From the NCBI GenBank assembly GCA_015179125.1, contig WHVA01000567.1, positions 1-64,000 of the forward strand: a stretch of 64,000 nt of DNA. Direction: 5' to 3'. The stretch is from Gautieria morchelliformis (Eukaryota; Basidiomycota; Agaricomycetes; Gomphales; Gomphaceae). Positions 54,634-64,000 of this stretch are shown here, piece after piece. The translations under genes were made by a program, and so were the position numbers. Position 1 is the first letter of the stretch. Each line of letters begins with the position of its first letter. The notes beneath the pieces were generated by a model. It was given only the letters and a program-made list of their open reading frames with translations, made no database searches and had not been told where the DNA came from.

Positions 54634-55116
54634 TATTGTAACTATGAAATACAAATAGCATATCGTACTCTTCACCAGTTCAAGACCTCTCATTTGGCAC
54701 ACAATCAATTTCTCTGGTCTGTTCATAATGTGATACGCTGTGGCATGTGTTATGTCCATGTACTACTTGCACACTCCCTGCCAGGTTTCTTTATCTAATT
54801 TGCTGTCCAACATGACATGGTGACACAAATGTAGATACGGGGCTAGATTTGCTCAACAAGAAGTAGCCAAGGTGTCAGCTCCATGCCAGTAGGCCCAGTA
54901 CCTGACCATGGGAGGAATATATGATACTAAAGGAGATGTTAATACATGACAATAATTCGAACTAGATCAATAAATATAAAACCAAGCATTGAATACGTAC
55001 CACGACGATGACAGCGACACATACTTATTCTATACTGTAGCTACCGCCGCACCTTGAGTTACCGCCGCCCGGTAACTCGGTGGCGTGATGCCGTCAACCT
55101 GGCAATCGGAAGTGCT
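54634..55116. other. Intergenic before F-box copy 2
   Basis: No gene seen. 55035-55116 matches the region before the start of copy 1 (GTAGCTACCGCC; GGTAACTCGGTG). Confidence 0.5.
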
Positions 55117-55857
55117 ATGTCACATAATACTGCAAGTCTAGTCCACAGTCCACTTCGACGGTTACCTCTGGAAATCTTTGAATTGATTGTGCTGAACGTC
55201 GTCAGTCTTTCGAATTTATTATCCCTCGGCCTCACATGTAGGGTACTGGCCAGCATCTTATTTTCCGGCCACATCCAGTATTACACTGTACGCGCCCCAA
55301 TAGGAGACATTGACATCTGGAAGCATCAAATTCAGAATTGCACGTATGCGCATAGTGTTCGTCATCTTGAGATCACCGCCGACACCATGGGCGCAGACTC
55401 GTTTAGGCCAGTTAAATTGCTAGAGGACTGGGTCCCAGACAATGCTCAATATCCCCCCTATTCCTCCAGCCCGAGACCATCCCAACTCGAGGTTGACATG
55501 TGGAGCGAGCGACTTCTTGCGATCACGCTGCGTGGCATGGCTGATCTCAGGCCCTTAGCTTGGCTTCGTAGCTGTCCTCCTATTCTCTCCGGGCCTGAAG
55601 ATATATGGAGTGCACTCTGTCAGAAGGAGTATCTATCTGATGTAAAGTTGCTGGAGCTAGGGTCCGAGGCGCCTTCTTATGCAGTCTCTCCACCCGCTCC
55701 TTACTCGTCAGCCCCGTTAGTAGCCCTTTGTAATATTTGCACAAATTTTGATTGTTCTCATGTAGATCTCAACCACTTTCTTTGGTCTTGTCAGATTCAA
55801 TTTGACATGTTCCCCGATTCCATTTGAAGGTCCCGCCACGATCATTCCCGTGGTGGA
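55117..55857 (+). pseudogene. F-box gene, copy 2, truncated
   Basis: MSHNTASLVHSPLRRLPLEI aligns along its whole length with copy 1 and lacks the 20-nt insertion, so the frame stays open to 55827. Homology ends abruptly at GTGGTGGAC (55857) where a kinase fragment begins. The LRR part is missing. By eye it is closely similar to copy 1 but with many scattered substitutions. Confidence 0.65.
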
Positions 55858-55858
55858 C

Positions 55859-55916
55859 ATTCAAAGCCTGCAGAAACACTTAGGGTCACAGAAGAAGAGT
55901 TTGATGTAGTCGGGGC
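55859..55916 (+). pseudogene. Kinase N-terminal exon fragment, third copy
   Basis: TTCAAAGCCTGCAGAAACAC and GAAGAAGAGTTTGATGTAGT match 24530-24590 and 25000-25055. Only about 58 bp remain, joined directly to the truncated F-box copy. Confidence 0.7.
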
Positions 55917-57027
55917 AATAGCGGTGTATTATCTTACATAGGGCTACACCCCAATATATACAAATGGATTTAAAAATAAAATACAAAAAAGATGCGACAT
56001 GGACTTGTTGACTTCAACTCGGGAGTGAAGATATCATCTGGAGTAGAGGTCAGCCATCATCTTGAGTACCTCATCTGACTCTAACCACAATTCCATGTCT
56101 TCATCTGAACTTGCACCGGCCTCGGAATCAGTGTCTTCAAGGTAAACATCTAGCTCAGCACGTTGGCGGCAGAGAACAAGAAGCTCAAGTCTCCGCTCTG
56201 GCCGGTATCAGGAACAACAAAACCCCCATCCAAATCATGTCAAATCCTCTGTTCAAAAAGAGTTAAAGCTGGTTTTGGGGCATTGTCGGAGCTTTATAAA
56301 AAATCCAAATCCTCGTCCAAATTCTCTCCAGATCCCCATCAACATGGCTACTCTGGCCCTATTGTTTTGTTCGCCATTTGAGCTCCAAATTTTCAAGGAA
56401 TTGGACAGCTGTGCGTACCTCTTCAATTGATCGCTGCATCATGACTGATGTCCAGGACCCTATCAAGATGGCATATTTCTATTGTCGCAATCACAGTAAG
56501 CTAATTCCCTTCAGTTGTGTGTCACACCATACTGACAAGCTTTAGGCCAGGAGGCTAGTTTTGAACATTCGAGATGTTGCAGCTGCCGAGTCGGATTGTA
56601 ATACTGAAAGCGGTGAGTACTGCCAAGTGGATGGGTGCCGCGGAGGCCCATGCTCCCCAACAACTTTCATCAGTTGTTGTAGCTGATTTGCCTATCTCCG
56701 AACCGCTCCATTGGACTCAGACCCAGAGACGATAAATGTTCTAAAGCTTTCTCATTTTTGCTGTTCAACAATTTCCCTGACGACTCATACCCCAAATTCC
56801 AGTTTCGACTGTCATTCAAGACATAACCAAAAAATGTTGCACTTTGTCAATGTAATGTAATGGTCAGCCTCTAGCTGAGACCTGAGGCATTAGATTCTCC
56901 AGCAAGTTTAACTAAATCTCCAGCGTTGGGGTAGTAGTGTTTTTGTGCACGCAATTACACTGATGGTGCATGTAACATAGGGCCTGTCACATCTTTCTAG
57001 GAATTTGACAGTAGGTGGATATAGTCA
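55917..57027 (-). other. Mostly noncoding; one acidic minus-strand ORF end
   Basis: 56034-56198 on the minus strand reads ELLVLCRQRAELDVYLED, then an acidic stretch SEAGASSDEDMELWL and KMMADLYSR-stop. It looks like the last exon of an unrecognised gene or transposon protein. The remaining sequence shows nothing convincing. Confidence 0.3.
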
Positions 57028-57332
57028 TGTTGGGGTTATCGGGGATAAGCTAGAACGCAGTCAGGGTGGAGGGGAGATCGGTCAGGGTGTTGTCTCATGT
57101 CAGTAGCCTCGGGCATATGCCCGAGGCTGTATATAGTGCAGAACCATAGTTAGCGGCACCTCAGTGAACTACCTCGTTCACTGAGGTGCGTATCCTTTTC
57201 TATCGACGTCTAGATATAAAGCCATTCACTCTGTTGATAGCTTCTATATCTAGGTAGAGTACTAATACATACTCAGTGAACTACCTCGTTCACTGAGCTT
57301 CTATATCTAGACTACTGCGCATAACCTCCACA
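57028..57332 (+). repeat. 5' LTR of copia 2
   Basis: Starts TGTTGGGG and ends CCTCCACA. It contains a perfect 22-bp palindrome (57106-57127) just upstream of a TATATAGTGC box and two hairpins with the same stem, CTCAGTGAAC/GTTCACTGAG, at 57159-57186 and 57272-57297. The 5' limit is inferred from the TGTTGGG start shared with copia 1. Confidence 0.7.
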
Positions 57333-57336
57333 GGTT

Positions 57337-58614
57337 ATGGGCCCCGCAGAGCCCACCATGCCATCCTCCACCTCGAAGTCGTTCGCCATCCCAAAGCTGG
57401 CTCGGGATGGCACGAATTGGGTAACATGGAAAAGTCAGACGCTAGCTACGCTAGCGACGACTCGAGGTGCCAGACGGCACCTAGAGGGGACCGTTAGGAT
57501 CCCCCCGACGCTCCCCACGTACCCAACTGGCCACACCTTGACGGAGAAGGAGGAGGAGGAATTAGAAGAGCTGGAAAAATGCTGGGACGACTATCACCAG
57601 CGCGAGGTGACTATCAAGGCGCAGATCTTCACCACGGTGCCCAATAGCGTCCTCATAGAGGTACGGAACCTGGACACCACGAAGGAGGTCTGGGACGCCG
57701 TGTGCGCGAAGCACGAGGCGAAGGCCCTCACTGTCAAGGTTGACATGTGCCGACGCATGTACGAAATGAAATGTGAGGACGACTCGAATGTCCGCACTCA
57801 CCTAGAGTCGCTCATGAAAATGCATGAACAACCGGCGAGCATGAACGCGGCACTCACTGACGACGATCTAGTGACCATCATCCTCGGTTCGCTCCCGAAG
57901 TCCTATCGCCCACTGATAAACGCCATCACGATGTCTGCAACGCACGCGAAGGCAAAATTGGAACCCGATCAGGTGGTGGAAACCCTGTTTGACGAGTTTG
58001 AACGACTTACCATCGAAGAACGTCAGCTCAAGCCCAGTGAGAACGCACTGGTAGCAGCAAAGGGCCGCGGAAAACCACAGCCACGCAGCGGAACCTCCAG
58101 CAGCGCTAGGACTGACTTAGAATGTTGGAACTGCAGTAAAAAGGGGCATAAGAAGGCAGATTGCCGTTCTAAGGCCAAGAAGAAGGATAAAAAAGAGGGT
58201 GACACTGACAAGAAAGGCACCGACTCGGCTAACACAGCGACAGGAGGCGAGGAATTCGCCTTCACGACGACGTTCGCTGGGACCGCACTCGCACTAGGAA
58301 CGAGTCCGATAACGGGCCGCGAGGTCGACGTCTACGACTCAGGAGCATCAGGGCACATGTCACCAGACCGGCACCGGTTCGTTACCTTCAAAGAGATCGC
58401 GCCACGCGCGATCAACGCCACGGACAAGACGATATTCCAGGCTATCGGGATAGGGAACATGAGGATAGGCATCCCCAATGGGAAGACAATGACGCACGTT
58501 ACCTTGCGGGACGTGTTGTATTGCCCAGATCTGGCATTCACGTTGATATCCCTCACGCGCTGCGACACTGCCGGTTACTCGGTCCTCCTGAAGGACCGAC
58601 AGTGCCTGATCTGA
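57337..58614 (+). pseudogene. Copia 2 gag and protease
   Basis: The ATG at 57337 is inside the primer-binding site (GGTTATGGGCCC). Gag has DGTNWVTWKSQTLATL and TTKEVWDAVCAKHEAK, a CCHC knuckle CWNCSKKGHKKADC and a basic linker. The protease motif VYDSGASGHMSPD is canonical (near 58333). A TGA at 58612-58614 follows RQCLI; the frame stays the same afterward. Confidence 0.9.
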
Positions 58615-59735
58615 GACTCGAGAGGGGCGCTGATGGGGCAGATCCCACTCTCGAACGGACTCTACAAGGTAGAGCATAAGTCAGTGGCTGCGCCGGCAAA
58701 TACAATAAGGAAAAGGCTCACCATCGACGAGCTGCACCGGCGCATGGGCCATATATCCCCGCTGATCACCCAGAAGCCCGTCCAGGACGGTACCATAACA
58801 GGGCTAGACTTGGATGCGTCAAGTCAGCCGAGTTTTTGTAAGGCATGCGCGCAAGCTAAGCCTACGCGCAAGCTGGTCCCACAGGCGCGGGATGGACCGT
58901 GAGCCTCCACATTCGGTGAAAAAGTCCACTTGGACGTCTGGGGACTGGCGAACCCCCAGAGCTACTATGGCAAGGAATATTTTGTCAGTTTCACTGATGA
59001 CCACAATAGATGGACCTACCTCGTCCCCATGGCACAGAAAGCCGAGGTGTTCGGCTGCTACAAACAATACGAGGCGTGGGTCGAGACCCAGCACGGCGCG
59101 AAGGTCAAACGCCTGCAAACGGATCGCGGCGGTGAATATCTTTCACAGGAATTCACTACACACCTTAATTCGAAGGGAACGGTACGGAGTCTCACCGTAC
59201 ATGATACACCAGAGGAGAACGGGGTGTCGGAGCGTCTGAATAGAACGCTGTTAGAGCACGCGCGAGCTATTATCCTGACAGTGGACTTACCCAAGTTCCT
59301 GTGGACCGAGTCAGTGCAGCACGCGGTGTGGTTAAAAAATCGTACCTCGACGTGCGCGCTCGACGGCAAAACGCTGTACGAGCTGGTACACGGCACAAAA
59401 CCCGATCTCACGGACCTACCTGAGTGGGGCACAACAGTATTTGTGCTGAGGGAACATTCCAGCAAGCTGGATGCAAAGTCAGACGAGGGCAGGTGGATGG
59501 GGTACAGCGACGAGAGTAAAGGGCACAGGGTTTACTGGCCCAGAAAACACCGTGTCACGGTCGAACGTAACGTCACGTTTGACACCCCTATCCTTGTGAC
59601 TCCTGCTGATGCACTGGCTGAGGGGGAGTCTGACCCTCAGGGCAGCCAGGGCGCCAGCAGCAGCATCCATCAGGCCCAAAGACCACCGCTGCTACCGCCA
59701 GGACTCCCAGAACAGACCACGCGGATCGACCCGCT
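58615..59735 (+). pseudogene. Copia 2 integrase
   Basis: The zinc-binding HRRMGHIS...CKACAQAK region (about 58735-58860) is followed by a TGA at 58900-58902. The core has D in HLDVWGL, D in QTDRGGEYLS (about 59115) and E in ENGVSERLNRT. LPEWGTTVFVL and VTVERNVTFDTP mark the C-terminal copia part. A frameshift lies in the following linker. Confidence 0.88.
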
Positions 59736-59737
59736 CA

Positions 59738-61282
59738 AAGGGTCGAGAGGACGGACGCACTGCCAGACCCGCCGCAGGGCAGGGGCCAGCGCACGCGAAA
59801 GCCATCGGCGTATGTGCAAGGGATCGCGGACGGCACAGGCAGCAGTACGGGCCGCGCAAACGCGCCCGCCTACCTGCGTGGATTGCCCTTACCCACAGAC
59901 GGCACGGCCTTGGCTGCTCTGGCAGAGCTGGACAGTGGCATCGCCGCCGAGCCCGAGGGGGAGACGTGCCGCCCCTTCGAGTACTTGATGGCAGCAGCGG
60001 CACGCGACGCAGGGGATGACCCGGTCAGCGTGACTGACACGCGTTCCCACGACGACTGGCCGCTATGGGATGCCTCGATCAAGCGTGAGCTGTGCCAGCA
60101 CGCGGATCTAGGTACTTGGGACTTGGTGGAACCACCGGATGGCGCGAGCATCGTGGGGAGCAAGCTTGTCTTCCACTACAAGCGTGACGCGAGCGGTCAG
60201 GTCGTAGCACACAAGACCAGACTCGTTGCGCAAGGGTTCTCACAGACCGAAGGGATTGACTACAACGAGACATTTTCCCCCACCGCCAAACTCTCCGCCA
60301 TCCGTATTATAGCCGCCATAGCAGTCAGGAACGACTGGGAGCTGGAGCAAACCGATATCGACGGCGCGTACCTCAACGCGCCGATCATAGAAACGGTTTA
60401 CATGCGTCAGCCCAAGGGCTATGAGGTCGCTGGCAGGGAAAACCACGTCTGCTGTCTTAACCGCGTGATCTACGGATTAAAGCTGTCGGGGAGGGAATGG
60501 TACGACATGTTGTGCGGAATTATGTACAGGTTCGGTTTCACGCGATGCGAGGCGGAACACGCTGTGTTCCACCAATACGCTGAGCAGGATGCGCTCATTG
60601 TCGCCGTTGATGTCGACGACCTCACCATGGCAGGCAACTCGAGGGCCGCGATCCGCAGATTCAAGGACAAGCTGCGCACCGTCCTCAAGATTAAGGACAT
60701 GGTGGCTCTACATTGGTTATTGGGGATCGAAGTCAAACGGGACCGTGAGCTGCGAACTCTCTCCCTCTCACAGCGCGCTTACATCAAGAGGATTCTCGAG
60801 CGATTCAGCCTACAGGATGCCAACCCCTTGACCACGCCACTCGACCCCCATCATAAGCTGTCCCTATCGCAATCCCCGTCCACACCCCGGCAACACGACG
60901 ACATGCGCAATGTCCCCTACAGGGAGGCCATCGGTTCCCTAATGTACGCGGCGCTGGGCACGCGCCCCGACATATCCTTCGCCATCTCCTTCCTCACGCA
61001 GTTCATGCAGAATCCGGGGAGGGCACATTGGGAGGCGGTAAAAAGGGTCTTTCGTTACCTGAAGGGAACGAAAGACACGTGCCTCATCATTGGAGGGACG
61101 GGACAGGGCCTAGAGGCGTTTTAAGACGCAGATTGGGCCTCACAGGAACACAACACTCTATTTCTGGTTACGTATTCACGATCGACAGAGGAGCGGTCTC
61201 CTGGAGCTCGAAGAAGCAGCCTATCGTCGCACTTTCGACGATGGAGGCTGAGTGCATCGCGGCGATGCACACTGCAAAGGAG
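59738..61282 (+). pseudogene. Copia 2 reverse transcriptase and RNase H (interrupted)
   Basis: RTRKPSAYVQGI opens the linker to RT. RT shows WDASIKRELCQHADLGTW, RLVAQGFSQTEGIDYNE, DIDGAYLNAPI and the active site VDVDDLTMAG (about 60610). EAIGSLMYAALGTRPDI follows. A TAA at 61122-61124 precedes DADWAS; a shifted frame continues GYVFTIDRGAVSWSSKKQ and MEAECIAAMHTAKE up to the gypsy insertion at 61283. Confidence 0.9.
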
Positions 61283-61868
61283 TGTTACGACCGTTTATTT
61301 CCGACTTCCGACCTTCAGTTCCGCAACACTTTCCGCCCCTCCGATATTTCTGACATTCCGCCCATTGTTCTATTCCCTTGTTCTTTCGACTCTATTACTC
61401 GGACCCACCGGACCTGTTTCATCGTTCGTCAAAACCACATATCCGGTCACCCTTGTAATTCGTTGTCAGATATGTTTTCCGACCCCTTGTTCTTTGCCAT
61501 TGTTCTACCTTACCCTGAACCCCCCTTGTAGTCCCATTGTTCCCAATAGTTAGTTCCCACGCATTGTCTACTCGACTTCCGCTTCCTCCGGAATTGCTTA
61601 GTACCATATCATTACCTGTTGTCTCAGCTCTTTGTATAAAAGCCTGTCATGTATGTCTCTTATTCTGCAATCAGATAATCACCTTCGATACTTGATTTCC
61701 TTCGCTCCATCTCCTGTTCTTAGCACAGAGAGTCTAGCAAGATCTCAGTCTCTCTCCGCCTTCCGTCTTCCGCCTTCTGCCTCAGTTCCGACTCAAGTTC
61801 CGACCAACCCTTTGTTCAGTACTTTCCATCTTCTGGCTCAGTTCCGAAATACTTAGGACGATAGTTCA
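61283..61868 (+). repeat. 5' LTR of gypsy E
   Basis: Starts TGTTACGACC inside copia 2 and is taken to end at GATAGTTCA; the 3' limit is uncertain without the other LTR. A TATAAAA box is at 61635-61641. Confidence 0.6.
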
Positions 61869-61975
61869 TCGGGGGCGCAACCTATAAGTTGAAGCCGCTG
61901 TCCTTTCCAGTTCCGACTCAGCGGAAATCTCAATACGTAACAGTATTATCTGATTCCCACCCGATAACTATCACT

Positions 61976-63398
61976 ATGCCTCCTCATACCACAGCTACTT
62001 CAGCTCGAGCAGGAGCTGTCGAAGCTCTCTCTTATTTTGGCAGTCTTAGATCGCAGCACCAAGGCACGCAGAACCCTCCGGCAGCTCTCGTGCCGACGAT
62101 GAGCTCTCCGATGCTATTTCGCAACGATTCGAAGAAGTTCCCGACGCTAATCCCGACGACAATCCCGACTATGACGGAAATCGACGAGTAGCAGTGGCGA
62201 ACAAACAGCAGCATCATTCCGACGTCCAGCTCCACCACCACCACCCCCCTCCAGGCGGCCCTCACGGCGGTCCACCCGGCGGTCCTCCACCTCCAATTCC
62301 ACCTCAGTTTCCCGCCAACCCAGTTCCGCCCGCGCCAGTTCCGGATCTTGCACAAGCCATCGCCATGCTAGCCGGACAACTTCAACGCCCGGCCCAAGCA
62401 CCACCACGCCCCAAGACAAAGGTCCGCGAACCAGATCAGTTCGACGGTTCCGACCCCAAGAAGCTCCAGCCATTTCTGGTCCAGCTTCAACTCAATTTCC
62501 GTGATCGCCCCGACACCTTTCCCAACGACGAACGGAAGGTCAATTACGCCCTTTCCTATCTCCGAGGCACGGCTCTCGACTACTTCGAACCCGCCCTATG
62601 GACCCATTCGCTCTCGTCGACTGGGCCGACGATTACCACAGCTTCGTTTCCGAACTCCGCAGCAACTTCGGACCATTTGACATGGAAGCCGATGCGGAAA
62701 ATGAACTCGATAAGCTTCGTATGAAAGACACTCATAAGATAGCTAAATATATCGTCACGTTCCAGCAGCTTGCTCCTCGAGTCCAATGGGGAGAAGCCGC
62801 ACTCCGACGCCAGTTTTACATGGGCTTGCCATCCCGGATCAAGGATGAAATTGCCCGCGTCGGAAAACCCGCCACCCTTACCGACCTCCACAACCTCGCC
62901 CAATCCATCGATTCGCGCTACTGGGAAAGACACTCCGAGATTGCTCGCGAAACTTCCGCCCAGAGCAAGAACGACAAGTCTTCGACAAGAAGTCTGATAA
63001 AGACAAGAAGAAGACCAATTCCGGAAACAACAACTCCGGAAACAACAACAACACAACAACAGTTCCGGATCCAACTCCGGCAACCGGAACAACAACTCCA
63101 CCCCTCGCAATAACCAGGCCTCTGGTTCCAACACCAACGCCCGGAAGAGCACTCCGGACCTTTCCGACAAGCTTGGGAAGGACGGAAAACTAACCCCTGT
63201 AGAACGCCAGCGTCGCATGGACAACAACCTTTGCCTTTTCTGCAGCAAAGGCGGTCACGTCACTCGTGACTGCACTCGCACTTCCCCTCCGCTGCTAAGG
63301 CCAAGGGCCGCGCACCAAAGATGGAAGAGAAATCCGAAGCGGCTCCCGCTACGGATGCAAAAAAATAGTCAGCAGTCCTCCGGCCTCCACACGAGCTG
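61976..63398 (+). pseudogene. Gypsy E gag
   Basis: ATG at 61976 opens MPPHTTATSARAGAVEALS. A frameshift near 62090 leads to an acidic stretch (FEEVPDANPDDNPD), a His/Pro/Gly-rich segment and PDLAQAIAMLAGQLQRP. The capsid domain (REPDQFDGSDPKKLQPFLVQ; VNYALSYLRGTALDYFEP) shifts frame near 62595 and continues VSELRSNFGPFDMEADAENE and FYMGLPSRIKDEI. A CCHC knuckle CLFCSKGGHVTRDC is near 63227-63270. Confidence 0.85.
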
Positions 63399-63479
63399 AG
63401 GGCTGTGTTGACCCCATTCGTGCGACAAACAGGTTAAACTCAACGCATCCGCTCTTTCGTCCTCCGACTCCCTCTCTGT

Positions 63480-64000
63480 TCCGCTCACTTCCACACAATT
63501 TCCGCACCCCCGTTTACCGCATTGATCGACTCCGGTTCGACTCATTGTTTCCTCGATTCCGACTTTGTTTTGAAACATAAACTTCCGACCCGCAACATTC
63601 CGACAATTCCACTCCGCCTTTTCACAGGTCTTCCAACACGGGAATCTCCCAAGTTGTGGACCTGTCTATCGTTTCGCTACTGGGGACAACCATGAAGTTA
63701 CGTTTTACGTTACTCTGCTAGATGCTAGCTGTTCCGTTGTACTAGGACACAATTGGCTCACCCGATATAATCCGTCGATTAACTGGGCATTGGGTCAAAT
63801 ACAGTTCCATACCCCGGATCAACTTCCGTCTATTCCGACGTCGTCCGCAAAGATGGCTCAGGCCTCTTCTGCAACTCCGCTCGTGGATTCAGTTCCGCAC
63901 TCCGGTCCCGCTTTAGCACCTCCGCCCTGAAGCTCCTCGAATTGCGCTCGTCTCCGCCACCGCTTTCCGCGTATTGCAACGGCAAGAAGATACGACCGTT
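63480..64000 (+). pseudogene. Gypsy E protease (start of pol)
   Basis: FTALIDSGSTHCFLDSDFVL near 63510-63570 is a canonical retropepsin active site. After frameshifts, CSVVLGHNWLTRYNPSINW near 63730-63790 is the downstream protease signature. RT is not reached. Confidence 0.75.

Larger units (their letters stand above)
57028..61282 (+). mobile_element. Ty1/copia element 2, 3' end cut by gypsy E
   Basis: A 305-bp 5' LTR, primer-binding site, gag, protease, integrase, RT and most of RNase H in copia order. Gypsy E inserts at 61283 inside RNase H, so the polypurine tract and 3' LTR should lie beyond the right edge. Damage is light: TGA at 58612-58614 and 58900-58902, a frameshift between about 59640 and 59735, and a TAA at 61122-61124. 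Confidence 0.92.
61283..64000 (+). mobile_element. Ty3/gypsy element E, 5' part (continues past window)
   Basis: 5' LTR, leader, gag with zinc knuckle and the protease are present; the rest of pol lies outside. Several gag frameshifts show decay. The sequence is unusually rich in TTCCG words in both LTR and coding parts. Confidence 0.85.

Overview
The window reads as a transposon-dense stretch of a filamentous fungal genome, most likely an agaricomycete basidiomycete. Supporting signs are very short spliceosomal introns (about 44-59 nt) with CTAAC-type branch sites, LaeA/UMTA-like methyltransferases, F-box/LRR-like genes, an agaricomycete-type kinase-like gene, Tf1/sushi-type chromoviruses, Ty1/copia elements and a Tad-like LINE. 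All family names rest on motifs read by eye; no database search was possible.

Layout. 1-12925 is a nest of Ty3/gypsy chromoviruses. A plus-strand element (935-12536) carries gag, protease, RT, RNase H, integrase, chromodomain and 3' LTR. It is itself interrupted by a near-complete copia element (4083-9440) and a 1031-bp solo LTR (10505-11535), and reverse-strand relatives lie at both ends. 13085-14172 is a broken 2-oxoglutarate/Fe(II) oxygenase gene. 14335-16430 is a segmental duplicate of 48470-49890; both copies hold a U2 snRNA locus with a spliceosomal intron in its 5' stem-loop. 16559-24206 is a two-exon PD-(D/E)XK nuclease-like gene split by a full-length 6.4-kb LINE with a 12-bp target-site duplication. 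24300-25992 is a kinase-like gene with a tandem duplicate of its N-terminal exon. 27298-29905 is an unrecognised multi-exon gene. 29890-36300 is a mosaic of copia fragments, chromovirus LTR plus leader, a truncated LTR and a methyltransferase tail. 37737-38165 is a tRNA-derived SINE. 38301-42373 is an internally deleted gypsy element that keeps integrase and a chromodomain-like tail. 43407-47833 holds two copies of a LaeA-like methyltransferase gene separated by LTR fragments. 51529-55916 contains a foldback element and two F-box genes, one split by a 913-bp inverted-repeat element. 57028-61282 is a second copia element, cut by another gypsy element that runs off the right edge.

How the parts relate. 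Almost all coding capacity belongs to mobile elements, and host genes survive mainly as disrupted copies. Insertion order can be read from target-site duplications: ACAACTGTTGGC for the LINE, TGTCTTCATCA for the SINE, AGTAC and TGCGG for solo LTRs, CTGGT for the deleted gypsy element and TA for the inverted-repeat element. In two cases removing the insert plus one target copy restores the host frame. The best leads for new biology are the intron-containing U2 gene, the copia gag start codon lying inside a half-tRNA primer-binding site, and a self-priming signature in the chromovirus LTRs. No obvious new multi-gene defence or biosynthetic system is visible.
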